A stretch of DNA of 64,000 nucleotides from Fasciola hepatica (Eukaryota > Platyhelminthes > Trematoda > Plagiorchiida > Fasciolidae), in the NCBI GenBank assembly GCA_948099385.1, contig CANUEZ040000107.1:4526001-4590000 (forward strand). The letters run 5' to 3'. Positions 24,401 to 35,453 of the stretch are shown here, piece by piece (positions within the stretch are counted from its first letter, which is position 1; every line of letters starts with the position of its first letter). The notes beneath the pieces were generated by a model. The model did no database searches. It was not told where the DNA came from and was given only the letters and a program-made list of their open reading frames with translations. Made by a program: the position numbers and the translations under genes.

Positions 24401-25415
24401 TGGTCGAGGACGGCAAACAGCAAAAAGGGAGAAAAACTCTGGGTGTTAAAATAAGGATTTTTCATGCGGGAGCAAACGTGCTGGTATTCCACGGGGTCAA
24501 GAGAAATCAGAGGCACACGGATTCCGGTTGGGATGGGGTCTTAACTTACCATGAGCGTATGCGCATAGTAGTGAAGCCTAGTTACTAAGGGATGGTAATC
24601 CGTGTGGCAAGGCTTCGGTGTAAGAGAAAGGCACAAAAAAAGGAGGATGGGACGGCTGAGTTCTAGCCTGAGCCAGGAATTAGGTGAGAGCGAGCACCCA
24701 TCGCTAAACGACGGAACGGTTGTATTTATATAGATGCAAATTATGTTGTAAAATGGCACAATCTAGTTAAGAAGGGGGACAAAAGTGAGTGGAGCATACC
24801 CAAGGTATACATATGTATATTTACATATATATATATATGTATATATATGTAGATGTATATAAATATATGTTGCTGTATACGTGGGTGCGGACGGGTCATG
24901 CGAAAGCGGTCGGACGCAAAAGACTGTGGCAAGGAAAGTGAGACAAGTGACGCAGCTGAGGATCTACGGTTAACGGAAAGAAAAACAAAAGTTAGGCACG
25001 GGCTCACCGGTGCAGCGGATCCCTAAGGCACATTGAGGCCATGAAACGTGAGACTCAAAAGGACACGCCTAAGTGTGGCTAAAAGCTTCAATGAGAAAGT
25101 TCGTATTTCGCCTAGAGTGGTCAGTGAGCAGGAGTAAAGACCAAGTTCTGCATGAAATTACAGAAGAACCTTAGCTGGGGGATAGGGTGGGAGCAGAAAT
25201 GGTAACGTCATAACTGGGTGTTGAGTTCGGTTAGTGAGTCACGCCAAGTGAGATGAATCAGACTGGATTTTCCAGTTCGAAATCGCAGAGGTGGTGAGGG
25301 AAGTATATATGGTGGCACCTGGTGCGAAAAAGAGGCATTGTAAGCTAAGCGATATCGAGGAGCGCTGAGTTACTCACCATGCTGGTGTTAATAATTGTAG
25401 GACAATAGTTAGTAT
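24401..25415. other. No gene; short TA-rich tract at 24812-24872
   Basis: Only short frames occur. Bases 24812-24872 are a TA/TATG-rich simple repeat that foreshadows the larger one at 25416-25621. Confidence 0.5.
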
Positions 25416-25583
25416 GTATATGCATGTACATATATATATATATATACATTTGTAAATACAAATATTATATATATATATGTATATATATACATGTATATAT
25501 ATATATGTATATATACATATATATATATATGTATATATATATACACATATATATATATATATATATAAATGTATGTATAAACA

Positions 25584-25621
<38 letters not shown>
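25416..25621. repeat. TA-rich microsatellite
   Basis: About 200 bp built almost wholly of TA, TATG and TACA units, ending in a pure (TA)n run at 25587-25620. Open frames of Tyr, Ile, Met and Thr across both strands are artefacts of the repeat. It lies 3' of the best preserved LINE and can form cruciform structures. Confidence 0.95.
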
Positions 25622-25623
<2 letters not shown>

Positions 25624-25899
25624 AAGCCCACCAGGGGTTGGATACTGAGGCAGTTTCTATAGCGTTGTTGAGGTTGGTTTCAGGGCCGCGAGCGGGTAAG
25701 ACATATTGACAATCTGTGCGGAGTAATACGGTGGTCTCTATAGATGCGAGCGCATCTGGAAGGATTTATTTCAAAGTTGAATTGGCAGGATCCTATAAGT
25801 TGGTATGGAAAAACAGTTAGTGAACGCAGACATGCTTACATATGTCGATGGCGAAGTCTAGGAGAAGCGGCCAAACAAAGCAATCAGAATTTTAAAAGC

Positions 25900-27922
25900 G
25901 GTGAGGTTATTTCGGAAGGTAAGGTAAAGAGATAAAGCAGAGCATGTGCTTAAAATTCGGAGCCTATTTAGTAAGCTTGACTTTCGGTTACGTGAACGTT
26001 GAATAAGCGCAAACAGTTCGGACAGAAAGGAATTTATCAATAGCATGTACGAATGCATACTTTGACCGAGAAGATCTGATGTGCAAAGAAAGTTTATTCC
26101 AGATTCTGGAGTACGCGAAGAGAAAGAACTTAGAGCGTAGAACAGTCCTCGCGGAGGGTGTGGTAATAGTATACTGTCTATCACGGAGAGAAGCACAATT
26201 GGTTGGAGGAATAGGATTGCTTAGTCAATAGCTTATACAGAAATATCAAATTTAGCTTGATGCGACGAAGCCGTAGTGGTTCGATTTTAAGAGATAAGCA
26301 TAGCTCCCTGTAGCTTAAGTTGGACGACCAACCGATAAGCTGTTTTGTGAATCTTCTTTGAATACATTCGATAATAATCCTGTCGGATTTTCTCATGCTA
26401 GTGAAGATTATTGGACAATATCCGAGAAGGGTCCTGGCATGTACTTTGTACATGTAGAGAATGCTCTGCCTAAGCTGAAAGGATCTGAACAGAGGAGCTA
26501 GGCACTTTTTAGCCTTCGCCGGTTGGAAGACAGCATGTTCTGATAAGTTGAAAGAGCAAGAATATTTTAAGCCAAGGTCTCTTACTAAAGGCTGGCTGTC
26601 GATGGGTGAACCGCCAATGCATAAAGAACCAGGAGGAACCTGGCTTTTGTAAGTAAGGAAATTACACTTGTCGGCGGAGAATTTCATCACCCAGGTTGAG
26701 CACCATTCCTCAAGAGCGGCTAAATCAGCAGAGATTTTAGGGATAGTAGTACTGAGGTTGCCAGGCGAGGAAGTGTAGACTATCTTATTGTCATCCGCAA
26801 ACAAAAACGGCGTGCCATTAAGTATTGTCGGAAACATATCATTTATATATAGGAGGAAAAGCAGGGGGCCAAAAACACTGCCCTGAACAACACCGCTAGT
26901 AACAGGCTTGGGATTAGAGGTGTGCCCGTTTATTAAGACAACCTGTGAACGATGAGATAAATAAGACAAGAACCAAGAAAGAAGTGGATCGACCATCCCA
27001 AATGACTGTAGCCTTGTTAAAAGGTGGGGATGAGGTACACGATCAAATGCCTTGGATAAATCAAGATAAAGAACAACAAGAGATTTCCCACTTTCAGCAG
27101 AGTCGGTGACGAGATTCAGAAAATCATACTGACAAGTCGTGCAGGACCGTGAACGGAGGAATCCATGGTGGTTGTGATTAATAAGACTGAGGCTTAATAA
27201 ATAGCTAATAATATTATCATTAGCTATTTTTTCCATTATTCTGGATAAGATGGAAGTATGGTTCATAGGGCGATAGTTGGAAACCTCATGTAAAGGTCTT
27301 TTTTATGGATGGGAACGATTACCGAGCGCTTCCAGTTAGCAGGTACGGTGCTACCATTAAGTGAAAGAGTGAAAAGGTTAAGCAACAACAGGGGGAGATC
27401 CGGTCCACCATTGACGAGTGCAATTGATGGTAAGCCGCCGGGGCCTAATCGAGGGGAGGGTTTGCTATTGGATAGTAGCTTGGAAATACTCCTGGCATCA
27501 AAGGGTATCGTAGGAAGGACAGAGTCGGTAAGTGGTGAAGATGCGGGAGGGGCAATGACAGTAGCTGGAGCCATGGCTGAAGCAAAGAATGCATTGAAAG
27601 CTTCGGCTATACAAGGTGGGGAGGTAATAGATGAGTTATCATCCAGAATCAGAAGTTCGAAGTCGGCCTTAACATCAGCCTTTCTAGACTTATGCAACAT
27701 AGAAAGAAGTTGCGACTTGTTGGGATGACTCAAGGCCTTGGCTTCTTGGTCACGAAGTCGCGTATCATCCTGTCGTTGAATAAGTGTGGAGAGGCGGTTT
27801 AGACGAATAAAAAGTGAAAAGTCGTTGGAATTATGTAGTTGTTTGAGACGTTTATGGTACTTTTTATGGAGTGGCGAGATAGGCGACCTCTTTTTAGGTA
27901 CTGCCTGGGCAGCATTGGACAA
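25900..27922 (-). pseudogene. LINE L6 reverse transcriptase and linker
   Basis: Two long minus-strand frames join here. The first (27263-27922, 219 codons) is the linker between endonuclease and RT, ending in PANWKRSVIVPIHKKD, the usual entry block. The second (26181-27266, 361 codons) is the palm and thumb: VVLYLDLSKAFDRVPH (motif A, residues 64-79), TSGVVQGSVFGPLLFLLYIN (123-142) and the catalytic box LFADDNKIVY (155-164). The C-terminal block YKVHARTLLGYCPIIF and IECIQRRFTKQLIG follows. After a stop at 26181 the reading continues in another frame to about 25960. All catalytic aspartates are present, but a frameshift between the two frames and another after 26181 inactivate it. Confidence 0.85.
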
Positions 27923-28030
27923 TTTTTCCAGACAATCAAAAAGGAGTATAAAATATCCGCAGCATGCTGAGGGCCCTGGGCGAGGAAATAATCACCCCAG
28001 TCCTTCTGGTGAATAAGCGCGACTAGCAAG

Positions 28031-28489
28031 GCCCTATTTCTTCATAGGAATGTATTGTTGGAGGGGTGTGCGGGATTAGGTGAGCCACTAAGGGGCAGAT
28101 GGCAGATAACCATTTTATGGTCACTACCGGGGAAATTTCGTGTTACGGTCACGTCGATGAGAGGCATGTTGTGAGTAAATACCAGATCTAGTATGTTCCC
28201 ACCCCTGGTAGGTTCGACAACATATTGTGTCTAGCCGCCAAGATGAATGCTGGTGATCAGGTCCATAAGATTCGGAGGAGCCGAGAGGGTGGGCCAACAG
28301 ATGTGAGGGAGATTAAAGTCACCCACAATAAGCTTGGTTCCAGAAGGAAGCAAAGATAGGTATTCGAAAGACCTAATGAGAAGTGGAAACAAGGAACTGG
28401 GGGAACTTGGTGGTCGATACACGCAGCCAATGTGAAGAAGAGTGGTTTGGAGGTCCATAGTGAACCAGAGAGAATCGGGAATAGAATCG
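28031..28489 (-). pseudogene. LINE L6 endonuclease, C-terminal part
   Basis: Minus-strand translation gives an EEP-type (apurinic-like) endonuclease: LLHIGCVYRPPSS, then LIVGDFNLPHICWPT with the conserved GDFN, then NILDLVFTHNMPLIDV and FPGSDHKMV with the catalytic SDH. Only one stop (at 28231) interrupts up to about 28060, where a frameshift begins. The upstream part of the domain is 1.5 kb away, beyond the family X insertion. Confidence 0.85.
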
Positions 28490-30016
28490 AGTGCCGTATG
28501 TGCCGTATGGTAGAATTGCCAGACTGCAGCCCTCTCCGTTTTGTTTTCAGAACCTGCACCCTAAGGACGATTGTCGCCTTCCACTTCCCAGGAATAACTT
28601 GGACCCTCTCTTGCTGGACAGGACAAACGAGATTCACACAACTTCATTTTCGCCCGTCTCACGATCGCTTTCCCCAAGATTCCCGCCATCGGACTTCTTG
28701 AACCTGGACTACTCGATCTCACTGCATTCATACAACTCATTTTAATCCCATATGTCATCCTGCCCGTTCCGTGTTAGAACCCACTAATACTGTTCAAACA
28801 CTGGCACTTTTATTGTCACTGTTCATTGCTTCATCGGTCACCAAAAAATACAACGTCCGGCGCTGACATATCTTTCAGTAGTCTTCCAGTGGGCAGCGAA
28901 GTAATTAGTAACTACCTGCACTCTTCATCGGTCCATCCGATCACATCCGCAACGCTGTTGCATCGAGTGTTCGGGGTCTGTAGATCACTGCGTTCCCTCC
29001 ACCGTTGAACGTCTTCGATACACTCCCCATGCTGCATCGCCGCTCCGTTCCCATCATTTGTTACATCTGTCAAATTGGTCATTAGAAATGTGACACTCAC
29101 CGTCTATTTACTATACCATCACCGTTATCGAGACCTTTGATCTTCCAGATGTTGCATTCGTGTTATATTACCGAAACTGACCCTGTATGCAGCCTCTAAA
29201 TCACACCACTATCTGCACCAGCTGATACATTTTATTTCTATATTCGTTGATCCACGGCCGCTTCCCGCGATATACCTGGGCAGTTTTATTGATCTGTCAT
29301 TTTTCCATGGTGCATACCACACAGCATTCATCTATTGACGTACACTTATCTGTGGATTACTTTACCTGCCCTCCCGCAGAACTGAACACCTGCATAATGG
29401 ATGTAACCACACGGTCAATATTGCTGAGTCTTCCACTTCCGCTTTGACATTTCATACCAACCCTACATTAGGCTAACAACTTGCCGCACGCTCACCTGTT
29501 TTCCTCCGGCCGTTCCCTGCCACCATCACTCTGGTAGTATCCCTCCCAAGAAATACGCAATTGTTTGCCACACATATGATTCCTCCAGTATACAGCCACC
29601 ACTTTATATACTACCACCTTTGCAGACTGAAATATTTCCATGTTAATACTTCTTGACATACCTGTCGTAAAGTGAATAATTCACCGAACGCTTCGACGAG
29701 ATTTCTATCCATATGCCTCCCGTATTCTGTAGCGCACCAAAAACATTTCCTTTGAATATGTTCGAATTTCCACTAGTGGTAATTATTTCATATACCACTT
29801 ATGCATGTACTTCAGACCAACTGACATCATTCGACCTTGACCTTCAAATTTGCCGGGCATTAATACAGTTTTAATTCACTGTAACACTCTCTCTGATACT
29901 CTGCATGCACGTGTTGTACCCTTTTGTGAATTGTCATTCCAGCATCACTATAATCATCTGATCATGCATTATAGCATGCTTCGGGCGCATCCGAAATATA
30001 CAATTATTATTATTAT
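28490..30016 (+). mobile_element. Family X retroposon-like repeat, copy 2, inside LINE L6
   Basis: About 1.5 kb of C/T-rich plus-strand sequence interrupts the L6 endonuclease. The 3' end at 29959-30000 reads GATCATGC-ATTATA-GCATG and then GGGCGCATCCGAAATA, and is followed by an ATT tail (30001-30016). The block near 29836 (ACCTTGACC-TCAAAT-CCGGGC) matches copy 3 near 39014. It lies antisense to the LINE. No protein domain is recognised in it. At the other junction, near 28480-28500, the nine bases GTGCCGTAT occur twice in tandem. Confidence 0.75.
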
Positions 30017-30284
30017 GTAAAAGGACGGTCGTGGTGTAGACTTCCTTGACGTAGGCTAGGCACCCACCACCACGCCGGTTCGGTCTGTCGGTCCTTAGAA
30101 GACGGCACCTTACCAAAGCTACTTGATCACTGGGAGTGCTCTCAGACAACGAGGATTCCGTTATTAAGATAATTTCGTTATTGTTTGTAAGGACAAGTTT
30201 TTTTAGGTGCTGGAGTTTGTCAAGAATAGAACGCGAGTTGAATAAGGCTAGAGATATACCATTTGTGGGAGGTGGTATAGGCAC
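30017..30284 (-). pseudogene. LINE L6 endonuclease, N-terminal part
   Basis: Minus-strand frame: LALFNSRSILDKLQHLKKL, then IILITESSLSESTPS with the conserved Glu of EEP endonucleases, then a basic segment and GGGCLAYVKEVYTT. This is the first third of the domain. The frame runs into the family X tail at 30016. The Met at 30284 is the probable ORF2 start. Confidence 0.8.
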
Positions 30285-30614
30285 ACCAAGGGGGGTAGTG
30301 TAAGGTGAGAGAAGGCAGGCTGTCGCGATTGGAGGGAGCGGAGATCAGGGTCGAAGGGGAATACGTTGATGTTGAGGCTAGTGAAGGTTCAGATGGAGTG
30401 GCTTCCAGCCAAGCTGGATTAATTGTTGCAGTGAGAGGGACTGCTGAGGGGTAGAGAGACTGGGCATCAACGGAGGGGGAAACATCGGAGCAAAGGGAGA
30501 AACCTGTGGGGTTTGGCGGGTCGATATCAGACAGGGGTGATCAGGAGCTGTAGAGAAATACCGGCCAGTGGGAATCGAGTATTGGCTGAGGGGAGGGGGT
30601 GCAGAGGGCAGGGT
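30285..30614 (-). other. LINE L6 region between ORF1 and ORF2
   Basis: This gap between the stop of ORF1 and the ORF2 start is pyrimidine-rich on the coding strand. No open frame of note lies in it. It may contain a decayed ORF1 C-terminus. Confidence 0.5.
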
Positions 30615-31916
30615 TTAAAATGTGTGAGGAATAGGGGTGTAGGGTGGTAGATTGGGAGGGTAACTCAGGTTGGGTGGAACACCAAATATGGAGCAGTTAG
30701 AAGCGGGAGCAGTGAAGATAGTCGTTAGGTGAGAAGTACGACGTGAGGCAGATTGGACGGCGTGTGGGGGCCGTATTTTGGTACTGACATGCAGTGAGCA
30801 CGGTAAGTTTGTAAAGATCACCGATGCATTGGAGCAAGGGGTATTTTCTAAGGTCCAAATCTTATTCGGCGAGTAAAGGCGAGTTGATTTAAGAGGAGAC
30901 AGTTGAATGAGGGAGGGGCTTGTGAGAAGAACGGGAAGATTGTTAGACCTAGTCCTCTGGACGGCGAGTAGTTTATCACCGGAAGGAACAGAGGGCGAGT
31001 TGAAGTTCGGGGTGTATCCAACCGGCGATGAGGTGGGAGAGCTATGCAACAGTTGGCGTCTCTTACTGGGTGGCAGTAAAAGGGGAGAAGCGGAAATTTC
31101 TAGGTCAACAGTAATGGGGTTAGATTTTAAAGAGTTCATTATGGGAGCAGATGAAAAGTCAGTGGGCTGTTGTGAAGAGGCAGGAGGTACGTGTGAAGAT
31201 AAAACAGTGGGGACTTGAGAAGGAGCGATGGAGCGAACATCCGTCTGTGTCGAAAGCCCAGAACTATCAGGCGTCGTTCTAGTCGGGAAAGCCGAAGGAG
31301 ATCTGGTAATTTCCCTTTGAAGTGGAGTTTTATCTTCGGCTATTTTTATGTTTTTCAAAGGAGAATTAGAAGCTATAGTGTACTGCATTTTTATGAATTC
31401 TTTGGAAGATAGTTCATCTGCAAATCGCATAAGGACTAGACAGTTGAAGCACTGAACACACTTACGCGGCCTTGATATTTGACAAGGAAGGTGGGCCATA
31501 CCATTTGCATTCAACAATATATGCTTGACATGCTCGAGGGGTATTCTCTGTGGGACATTAAACACGACTGCATTACGAGAGTTCCTCACTCTTATGAGAA
31601 CTTCGGATGCAACAGAGTCGATAAAGCGGCCCGCAGCTGTCAGGTTTTTTAAGGTGGAATTTTCGATGCCTTCAGTGATGCACAGTAAGGGGGCGAGTTT
31701 AGATATCATATCTTCCAAATTCAGAAGCTGAGACTTTATATCTGAAATACTTCGGTCTAGAACAGCTGTTCTTTCCATCGCCAGGCCTACAAAGTCACAG
31801 AGATCAACCGAACATTGTTTTAAGGCCAAGGGAGTTTGAAGAAGCCTATTTTTCCTAGTAACCGGGGTATGAGTGGACGGGGTAGTATTGGAGGTCTTCT
31901 TTGCTACACGTGGCAT
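30615..31916 (-). CDS. LINE L6 ORF1 protein
   Basis: A 433-codon open frame starting MPRVAKKTSN. Residues about 45-75 could form a short coiled coil (LDRSISDIKSQLLNLED). Next comes a nucleic-acid-binding-like segment with RNSRNAVVFNVPQRIPLEHV and a cysteine cluster RKCVQCFNC. From about residue 200 the protein is Ser/Pro/Thr-rich and low complexity. This layout fits ORF1 of CR1-clade LINEs, which bind the element RNA. Position directly upstream of the ORF2 endonuclease supports the call. The frame is intact, and its first two thirds are duplicated head-to-head at 32327-33422. The exact ORF1 type is not certain. Confidence 0.75.
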   Translation of the reverse strand: MPRVAKKTSNTTPSTHTPVTRKNRLLQTPLALKQCSVDLCDFVGLAMERTAVLDRSISDIKSQLLNLEDMISKLAPLLCITEGIENSTLKNLTAAGRFIDSVASEVLIRVRNSRNAVVFNVPQRIPLEHVKHILLNANGMAHLPCQISRPRKCVQCFNCLVLMRFADELSSKEFIKMQYTIASNSPLKNIKIAEDKTPLQREITRSPSAFPTRTTPDSSGLSTQTDVRSIAPSQVPTVLSSHVPPASSQQPTDFSSAPIMNSLKSNPITVDLEISASPLLLPPSKRRQLLHSSPTSSPVGYTPNFNSPSVPSGDKLLAVQRTRSNNLPVLLTSPSLIQLSPLKSTRLYSPNKIWTLENTPCSNASVIFTNLPCSLHVSTKIRPPHAVQSASRRTSHLTTIFTAPASNCSIFGVPPNLSYPPNLPPYTPIPHTF

Positions 31917-32112
31917 TTTGAAATATCAAAAAGATGCTGTGAATGAGGTGGAAAAGTTACGGCAAACTAAAGCTGGGTTAGAATTTACCACTGAGAAAAA
32001 AAATACCTGAATTTCTATGGGTTAACGGGATACCCTGATAAAATATAATTTTTAGTATTTCCTAAGACAAATGAATGAAACCTACATTGATAACAGCACG
32101 CAAAACGACCTG
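31017..32112 (-). repeat. Left arm of head-to-head LINE duplication
   Basis: Bases 31017-32112 pair with 32327-33422 in inverted orientation; coordinates sum to 64439 over the ORF1 part. The arm holds the LINE leader and the 5' two thirds of ORF1. The innermost matching block is around CTACACCAGGTC at 32330-32341, whose inverse lies near 32109. Confidence 0.8.
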
Positions 32113-32326
32113 GTGTAGCGCAGCGGAATGAAATATAGGTCGAGGAGTGGGAATAAGTTGCCTCATGGAGGCAGTAGCCTAATCTGATTTTTGCGAAGGA
32201 GTTGGTTACGTCGATGAAGGAAAGCTGAAATTATTCAGAAACAAACCAGGATAGGTGAAATTCACATAAAATTGGTGAGTATAACGGCTGTGTAGTCTAA
32301 AATTCTGGAAAGTCCCGAAATGCTCT

Positions 32327-33422
32327 ACACCAGGTCATATTGCGTGCTGTTATTGATATAGTTTTCATTCAACCATCTTAGGAAATACTAAAAATTACGG
32401 CATTTTATGACGTTCTATTAACCCAGAGAAATTCAGTGAATTTTTCCTCAGCGGTAAATTCTAACTTGGCATTTGTTTGCCGTCACTTTTCCGCCTCAAG
32501 TACAGCGTCTTTTTGATATTTCAAAATGCCACATGTAGTAAAGAAGACTTCCAATAATACCCCATCCACTCATACTCCGGTTACTAGGAAAAATGCTAAT
32601 TCAAACTCCCTTGGCCTTAAAACAATGTTCGGTTGACCCCTGTGACTTCGTAGGCCTGGCGATGGAAAGAACAACTGTTTTAGACCAATGATCCTCAGAT
32701 ATAAACATCCAGCTTCTGAAGTTGAAAGATACGGTATCTGAACTCGCCCCCTACTGTGCTCCACTGAAAGCATCGAACATTCTACCTTACAAAACCTGAC
32801 AGCGGCTGGCAGCTCTATCAACCCTGTTGCATCCGAAGTTCTCATAAGAGTGAGGAACTCTCGTAATGCAGTCGTGTTTAATGTCCCACAGAGAATACCC
32901 CTCGAGCATGTCAAGCATATATTGTTGAATGCAAATGGTATGGCCCACCTTCCTTGTCAAATATCAAGGCCGCGTAAGTGTGTTCAGTGCTTCAACTGTC
33001 TAGTCCTTATGCGATTTGCAGATGAACTATCTTCCAAAGAATTCATAAAAATGCAGTACACTATAGCTTCTAATTCTCCTTTGAAAAACATAAAAATAGC
33101 CGAAGATAAAACTCCACTTCAAAGGGAAATTACCAGATCTCCTTCGGCTTTCCCGACTAGAACGACGCCTGATAGTTCTGGGCTTTCGACACAGACGGAT
33201 GTTCGCTCCATCGCTCCTTCTCAAGTCCCCACTGCTTTATCTTCACACGTACCTCCTGCCTCTTCACAACAGCCCACTGACTTTTCATCTGCTCCCATAA
33301 TGAACTCTTTAAAATCTAACCCCATTACTGTTGACCTAGAAATTTCCGCTTCTCCCCTTTTACTGCCACCCAGTAAGAGACGCCAACTGTTGCCTAGCTC
33401 TCCCACTTCATCACCTGTCGAG
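32327..33422 (+). pseudogene. Inverted second copy of the LINE ORF1 5' region
   Basis: Plus-strand copy of the L6 5' end. The ORF1 start Met lies at 32526 and the protein begins MPHVVKKTSNNTPSTHTP. A shift soon after breaks the frame, and an open stretch resumes at 32850-33476 (RNSRNAVVFNVPQRIPLEHV onward). Divergence from the left arm is modest and highest near 32590-32830. The copy ends at 33422, exactly where the DNA transposon begins; the rest of ORF1 and all of ORF2 are missing. Confidence 0.8.
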
Positions 33423-33423
33423 T

Positions 33424-33433
33424 CCCTAGTGGC
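33424..33433 (+). repeat. Terminal inverted repeat, transposon copy 2, 3' end
   Basis: CCCTAGTGGC, the exact inverse of 38238-38247. It directly follows the end of the LINE ORF1 homology. Confidence 0.8.
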
Positions 33434-33979
33434 AAATCGGTTCGAAATTGCACACTCACCTCCAAAGATAATGTAATTCTAGCTTTTTCGAAATTACGCA
33501 TGTATTCATCTGATCGATGAAGTTACCTGTGTGAATAATCTCATCTCCACATATTTTGCAGACGCAATTTTGTAATTGCCTTCTACTGCATTCCGAAAGC
33601 TCGTTAATGCTCCACTCTCCCATTGCACTCCAGGAGCAATGCGCACCTGAGGACGGCATGATCCAGCGTTCTACAAAGGCCAGTGCAACCTAAATGAGAT
33701 TTATTCCAAAATGCTGAACCCTAGACATTTCAAAACGAACAAATTGCACGAAGTAAAAATTTAATATATTGGGTATATTTACAATCTGACTTTACTGAAC
33801 AAACTTCTTTCCATCAAGTCGTTTCGCGCCGAGACCTGCAAAGGATAACAAAAGTGTGATTCATAGAAATAAGACGAATTGTAAAAAGAAAATAGTACAT
33901 GTATATGAGTAATTCTATAAATGCAAATATATTACTGTAGTTATGTACACGCTGCACACTCCGCAAAGGCATTTAGTTA
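33434..33979. other. 3' region of transposon copy 2
   Basis: This is mostly untranslated 3' sequence of the accessory gene. A short minus-strand open frame (33456-33659) includes CVCKICGDEIIH, which resembles half of a zinc finger, but it has no second pair of ligands in frame that I can see. A polyadenylation-like AATAAA was not assigned. Confidence 0.4.
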
Positions 33980-35385
33980 ACTAAAGTGAATGATGACGCT
34001 CGTTTTCCTCCTCTGTGTAAATGAAAAAAACCTGCCATGGGACTGCGAATGCGTGTTCAGTGAACGTACCTGGCGGTTTTGCGTCCTTAGCCGCGATCTC
34101 TTGCGTTGGCAAACCATCGTTTATTGGTACTCTCAATCTCCAGCGTAGAAGACTCCCGGGAACGAGTGGTAGATTATATGGCATGTGTAAATAAACAGTA
34201 GTTACATTACCTTAGACCGACAAATGACGGCGTTAGGAGACTTGAAACTTCCCACCGCAATTTTCACAGCTGTTCCGGTCCAATTGCATGCGAGCGCCAG
34301 ATTCTCCTTCATCAGAGATGCAAGCATTCGGCGGATACTTGATCCAAGATCGGTGCGTAGATGACACTTGGGTGAGTTGACCTTATAATATGATGCGGAA
34401 TTATTCTGTCACTTACAGTGCATGTAAAGTTGTCCAGTACAGTAAGATCTTCTTCCAGTTTCGGAAGATCGTTTATACTGTTGGCCTGTGAATGCTCGTA
34501 GGTCGTGGTACTTGTCGCATCCAGGCGACAAATTATACCTTCGAGTTTTGAGCTCATTAAGGCCATGTCGTTGCTAGTGCCACTTAGGTTTGGTGGCATA
34601 AGTTCAAAGTAGTCTGGTAATTGTAGTAGCTGATAATGAGGAAGCTACCTTGCCATTTCTTGGCGTAAGCGGGCAAATGCTGTGGAGACAGTGGCGTTGT
34701 TGCAAGTTGTGTTGTGCTAATTGAAATATAGGAGTGTTAGCAAATTTTACGCAACATACCTGGGACTGGCCACGTTTGACAATGTGGCATCTTCCGTGGA
34801 CCTCCTCTGATACTTCTGTATTGGTGGGCTATAAGTAATACGAAGTGAGAAGTTTGAGCTGAACTTAAATCGGTGATCAGTGGCCAAGAGCCATGACATC
34901 CCCGGGGGAGTCGAGGGACTGTATCGGAGACTCCCTTCGAATCCTCTGCGACAGAGGTATCTCGATAGTGCTGTCATCCGATGACAGTGGTACCGGTATT
35001 CTAAAACAATGTGATAAAGTATAACAATGCACCTGCTGCGAACGGAGTACCGCTGTGAAAATGGTGTCATGGGCAAGGTATCATCGGCTGACGCTGACAT
35101 ACCAGTCCCGGGAAGAAAATTCCCTTAGAATTTAACTGCACCTTTGAGATTATCTGAGAAGAATGCATATAACCGGAAATGTTACCTGTGTGGTAGATCT
35201 AATGAAACTCGTATGCTGACACCGTTTCCGGCGAACGTCCACTGTCCAACGACGTGCGTTGGTAAGCCTGAAAAGTGGAGGACTTCGGCCAACGCACCCG
35301 GTTCTCATCAGTTGGCCAACTGCTGTGAACAATGGCTACCGAGTCATCGGCAACGAACAAGTCGACTAAGTCTATCCAAAAAAGG
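33980..35385 (-). CDS. DUF4806-like accessory protein of the DNA transposon
   Basis: A spliced minus-strand gene downstream of the transposase. The first recognisable exon (about 35200-35385) gives VDLFVADDSVAIVHSSWP and ENRVRWPKSS, like the N-terminus typical of animal DUF4806 proteins (V-x-F-x-D-x-x-x-VAVV-x-S-x-W...WP). The exons 34649-34679, 34417-34613 and 34211-34381 are separated by 35-nt GT...AG introns (34614-34648 and 34382-34416, the latter with a GTAAGT donor) and stay in frame. They give SINDLPKLEEDLTVLDNFTC, then LGSSIRRMLASLMKENLALA, CNWTG and AVGSFKSPNAVI, the DUF4806 core. A last exon probably ends at 33984. Middle exons between 34760 and 35150 are less certain. The role of DUF4806 is unknown; pairing with a transposase suggests DNA binding or regulation of transposition, which is inference. 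Confidence 0.65.
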
Positions 35386-35453
35386 TTAGTTCATTAGGTC
35401 GCACGTTAAAGTAACGACAGAAACCTGGGACGTCCGCTTTAAAAAGAGAAGTG

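Larger units (their letters stand above)
25900..32112 (-). mobile_element. CR1/jockey-like LINE, nearly full length (L6)
   Basis: Minus-strand order: 5' leader (about 32112-31917), ORF1 (31916-30615), endonuclease N-part (30284-30017), a family X insertion (28490-30016), endonuclease C-part (28489-28031), linker and reverse transcriptase (28030-25900). This is the only LINE here with ORF1, and its coding parts are the least decayed. Its first ~1.1 kb is present again, inverted, at 32327-33422. The 3' end lies near 25900; no clean tail was found. Confidence 0.75.

Noticed and set aside
25374..25662. Long open frames rich in Tyr, Ile, Met and Thr on both strands
   Set aside because: They are translations of the TA/TATG microsatellite, not genes.
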